The position numbers and the translations under genes are program-made. Source: an uncultured bacterium (GTDB taxonomy: Bacteria > Bacillota_I > Bacilli_A > RF39 > UBA660). From it: DNA of 7,992 nucleotides. The notes below the pieces were generated by a model. It saw only the letters and a list, made by a program, of their open reading frames with translations. It was not told the origin of the DNA and searched no databases. Below, piece after piece: positions 6,947 to 7,992 of this stretch; the first letter of the stretch is position 1, and each line of letters starts with the position of its first letter. The stretch is taken from the NCBI GenBank assembly GCA_905215145.1, contig CAJMOW010000055.1, forward strand, positions 1 to 7,992. Direction: 5' to 3'.

Positions 6947-7318
6947 TTATAACCAGAATGACCAAGTTGCTAATGCGCTAAAGAAAAGTATTGTTTGATA
7001 TATTCCATATATTATGCTAAATGCTCCAACGATTATACCAGTAAGAGCAAGTCCAAATCCTTTTTCGTTATTTTTCTTTAATTTTGCTAAACCAATACTA
7101 GATAAAATAGTTCCGACAGCACCAACAATACCAAACAAATTAATTAGTAATGATGATAATGATACTACAAATCCAGCTATAGCTAAACCATTTGTTTTTA
7201 CAGTTGGTTGTGCTGGTTGAACATTTTGAGAATTTGAATTTACCATTTTCCCACAGTTTAGGCAAATATCACTACCTTCACTTAATTCTTTTCCACAATT
7301 GACACAAAATCTTTTCAT
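6947..7318 (-). CDS. Small zinc-ribbon membrane protein (DUF4190-like)
   Basis: The 123-residue product starts with a zinc ribbon: CVNC (Cys 5 and 8) and CLNC (Cys 19 and 22). A polar Asn/Gln/Pro linker (25-43) follows, then two hydrophobic segments (about 44-78 and 88-117) separated by a charged KLKKNNEKG turn. This layout matches the many small zinc-ribbon plus DUF4190-type membrane proteins of Firmicutes, whose function is unknown. The zinc ribbon probably faces the cytoplasm. GGAGG (7329-7325) lies six bases before the ATG and a strong promoter lies just upstream, so it is a single-gene transcript. It is inserted between rpmF and ffh on the opposite strand; nothing in the sequence links it functionally to either. 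Confidence 0.82.
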   Translation of the reverse strand: MKRFCVNCGKELSEGSDICLNCGKMVNSNSQNVQPAQPTVKTNGLAIAGFVVSLSSLLINLFGIVGAVGTILSSIGLAKLKKNNEKGFGLALTGIIVGAFSIIYGIYQTILFFSALATWSFWL

Positions 7319-7335
7319 AACATACCTCCAATTAA

Positions 7336-7364
7336 ATTATACCACAGTTGTTTTTTTATAACAA
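7336..7364 (-). promoter_or_regulatory. Promoter of the zinc-ribbon membrane protein gene
   Basis: On the minus strand TTGTTA (7364-7359) and a perfect TATAAT (7341-7336) are 17 bases apart. The -10 box is preceded by TGG, giving an extended -10 (TGnTATAAT). The GGAGG ribosome binding site follows directly. Confidence 0.7.
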
Positions 7365-7371
7365 GTAAAGA

Positions 7372-7401
7372 TTGCTTTTTAAATAGTATATAATGTATAA
7401 T
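7372..7401 (+). promoter_or_regulatory. Promoter of ffh with tandem -10 boxes
   Basis: Two TATAAT hexamers stand side by side at 7389-7394 and 7396-7401. TTGCTT (7372-7377) is 18 bases before the second. The AGGTGA ribosome binding site (7408-7413) begins six bases after the second box, so transcripts from it would have almost no leader. Confidence 0.5.
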
Positions 7402-7417
7402 TAGTAAAGGTGATAAA

Positions 7418-7992
7418 ATGTTTGAAAGTTTAGGAGATAGATTACAAAGCGCTATTAATAAAATAAAAGGTTATGGAAAAATAACTGAAGATAATATAAG
7501 TGAAGTTACAAGAGAAATAAGATTAGCTTTGTTAGAAGCTGATGTAAATTATAAAGTGGTTAAAGAGTTTATTGCAAACGTAAAAGAAAAAGCATTAGGT
7601 GAAGAAGTTACAAAAAGTTTAAAACCTGGTGAAATGTTTGTAAAAATAGTTAAAGATGAATTAGTTGAGCTTCTAGGTGGAGAAAAAAAAGACTTAAATT
7701 TAGATGGAAATCCTGCAGTATTAATGTTAGTAGGTTTACAGGGTACTGGTAAAACTACTATGATTGGTAAACTTGCACTTAGATTAAGAAAAAAACATAA
7801 TAAAAAGCCTTTACTTGTTGCTTGTGATGTTTATAGACCTGCGGCTATTGATCAATTAAAACAATTAGGGCGTCAACTTAATATAGAAGTTTATGATGAA
7901 GGAAATAATAATCCTGTTGAAATATCTAAGAATGCTATAAAATATGCTAAAGAAAATGGTTATGATACATTTACAACAACTTTACTTGTGAG
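7418..7992 (+). CDS. ffh: Signal recognition particle protein Ffh, 3'-truncated by window end
   Basis: The first 191 residues match Ffh, the SRP54-type GTPase that binds signal sequences and 4.5S/6S RNA and docks with FtsY. The N-terminal four-helix N domain (MFESLGDRLQ onward, with EIRLALLEADVNYKVVKEF at 33-51) is followed by the G domain. The G1 P-loop is GLQGTGKTT (106-114) and G2 is DVYRPAAIDQL (137-147). AGGTGA (7408-7413) is four bases before the ATG. The G3 motif DTAGR should appear shortly after GYD (181-183), but the last eight codons read TFTTTLLV instead, so the final ~20 bases look aberrant. The rest of the G domain and the Met-rich M domain lie outside the window. Confidence 0.93.
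   Translation, partial: MFESLGDRLQSAINKIKGYGKITEDNISEVTREIRLALLEADVNYKVVKEFIANVKEKALGEEVTKSLKPGEMFVKIVKDELVELLGGEKKDLNLDGNPAVLMLVGLQGTGKTTMIGKLALRLRKKHNKKPLLVACDVYRPAAIDQLKQLGRQLNIEVYDEGNNNPVEISKNAIKYAKENGYDTFTTTLLV

Noticed and set aside
7014..7220. Plus-strand open frame antisense to the zinc-ribbon membrane gene
   Set aside because: No ribosome binding site or promoter is visible, and the opposite strand has a complete, well-signalled gene.
7361..7370. Ten-base inverted match (ACAAGTAAAG) to the window end at 7980-7989, as a sign of a palindromic assembly artefact
   Set aside because: The match stops after ten bases on both sides, which is plausible by chance in AT-rich DNA.
1..7992. Mycoplasma-type code (TGA as Trp), CRISPR arrays, tRNA/rRNA genes and insertion sequences
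   Set aside because: All visible genes stop at TAA and use TGG for Trp with no in-frame TGA needed. No direct-repeat array, cloverleaf, transposase or flanking inverted repeats were seen by eye.

Overview
The window is very AT-rich and almost wholly coding. Ribosome binding sites are of the GGAGG/AGGTGA type, promoters are sigma-A-like with TATAAT boxes, and every visible stop codon is TAA. Trp is written TGG and no gene needs TGA to be read through. Together with the Bacilli-type tmcAL / yceD-rpmF neighbourhood and a nearby ffh, this suggests a low-GC Firmicute or a walled mollicute-like lineage (for example an uncultured gut Bacilli) using the standard code. That assignment is inference from gene content and base composition only.

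Layout: (1) 3-1265, the 3' part of a secreted or surface protein built of beta-helix-like rungs, with its N-terminus outside the window. (2) 1266-1470, an intergenic region with one clear promoter for the next operon, a weak terminator-like hairpin and a second promoter-like pair. (3) 1471-4960, a three-gene unit: murL, a MurD2-type ligase carrying an apparent 1-nt frameshift near its start, and an 8-oxoguanine DNA glycosylase. (4) 4957-6111 on the minus strand, tmcAL, convergent with the glycosylase; the two stop codons overlap inside one hairpin loop. (5) 6199-6882, yceD (DUF177) and rpmF (L32) behind a good promoter divergent from tmcAL. (6) 6947-7318 on the minus strand, a small zinc-ribbon membrane protein. 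(7) 7418-7992, the 5' part of ffh, cut by the window end.

The most interesting content is the murL-murD2 pair. Canonical peptidoglycan synthesis makes free D-glutamate with MurI (or a D-amino acid transaminase) and MurD ligates it. In the alternative route described in Xanthomonas, MurD2 adds L-Glu to UDP-MurNAc-L-Ala and MurL then epimerises the terminal residue to D-Glu. Both partners are adjacent here, with strong family motifs, in what looks like a low-GC Gram-positive background. The ligase reading frame is broken by one base after 12 codons, although the remaining 430 codons are intact. The frameshift is therefore either a sequence error, a very recent mutation, or a site where translation starts or shifts unusually. 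The final ~20 bases of the window also do not encode the expected Ffh GTPase motif, which may indicate a poor-quality sequence end.
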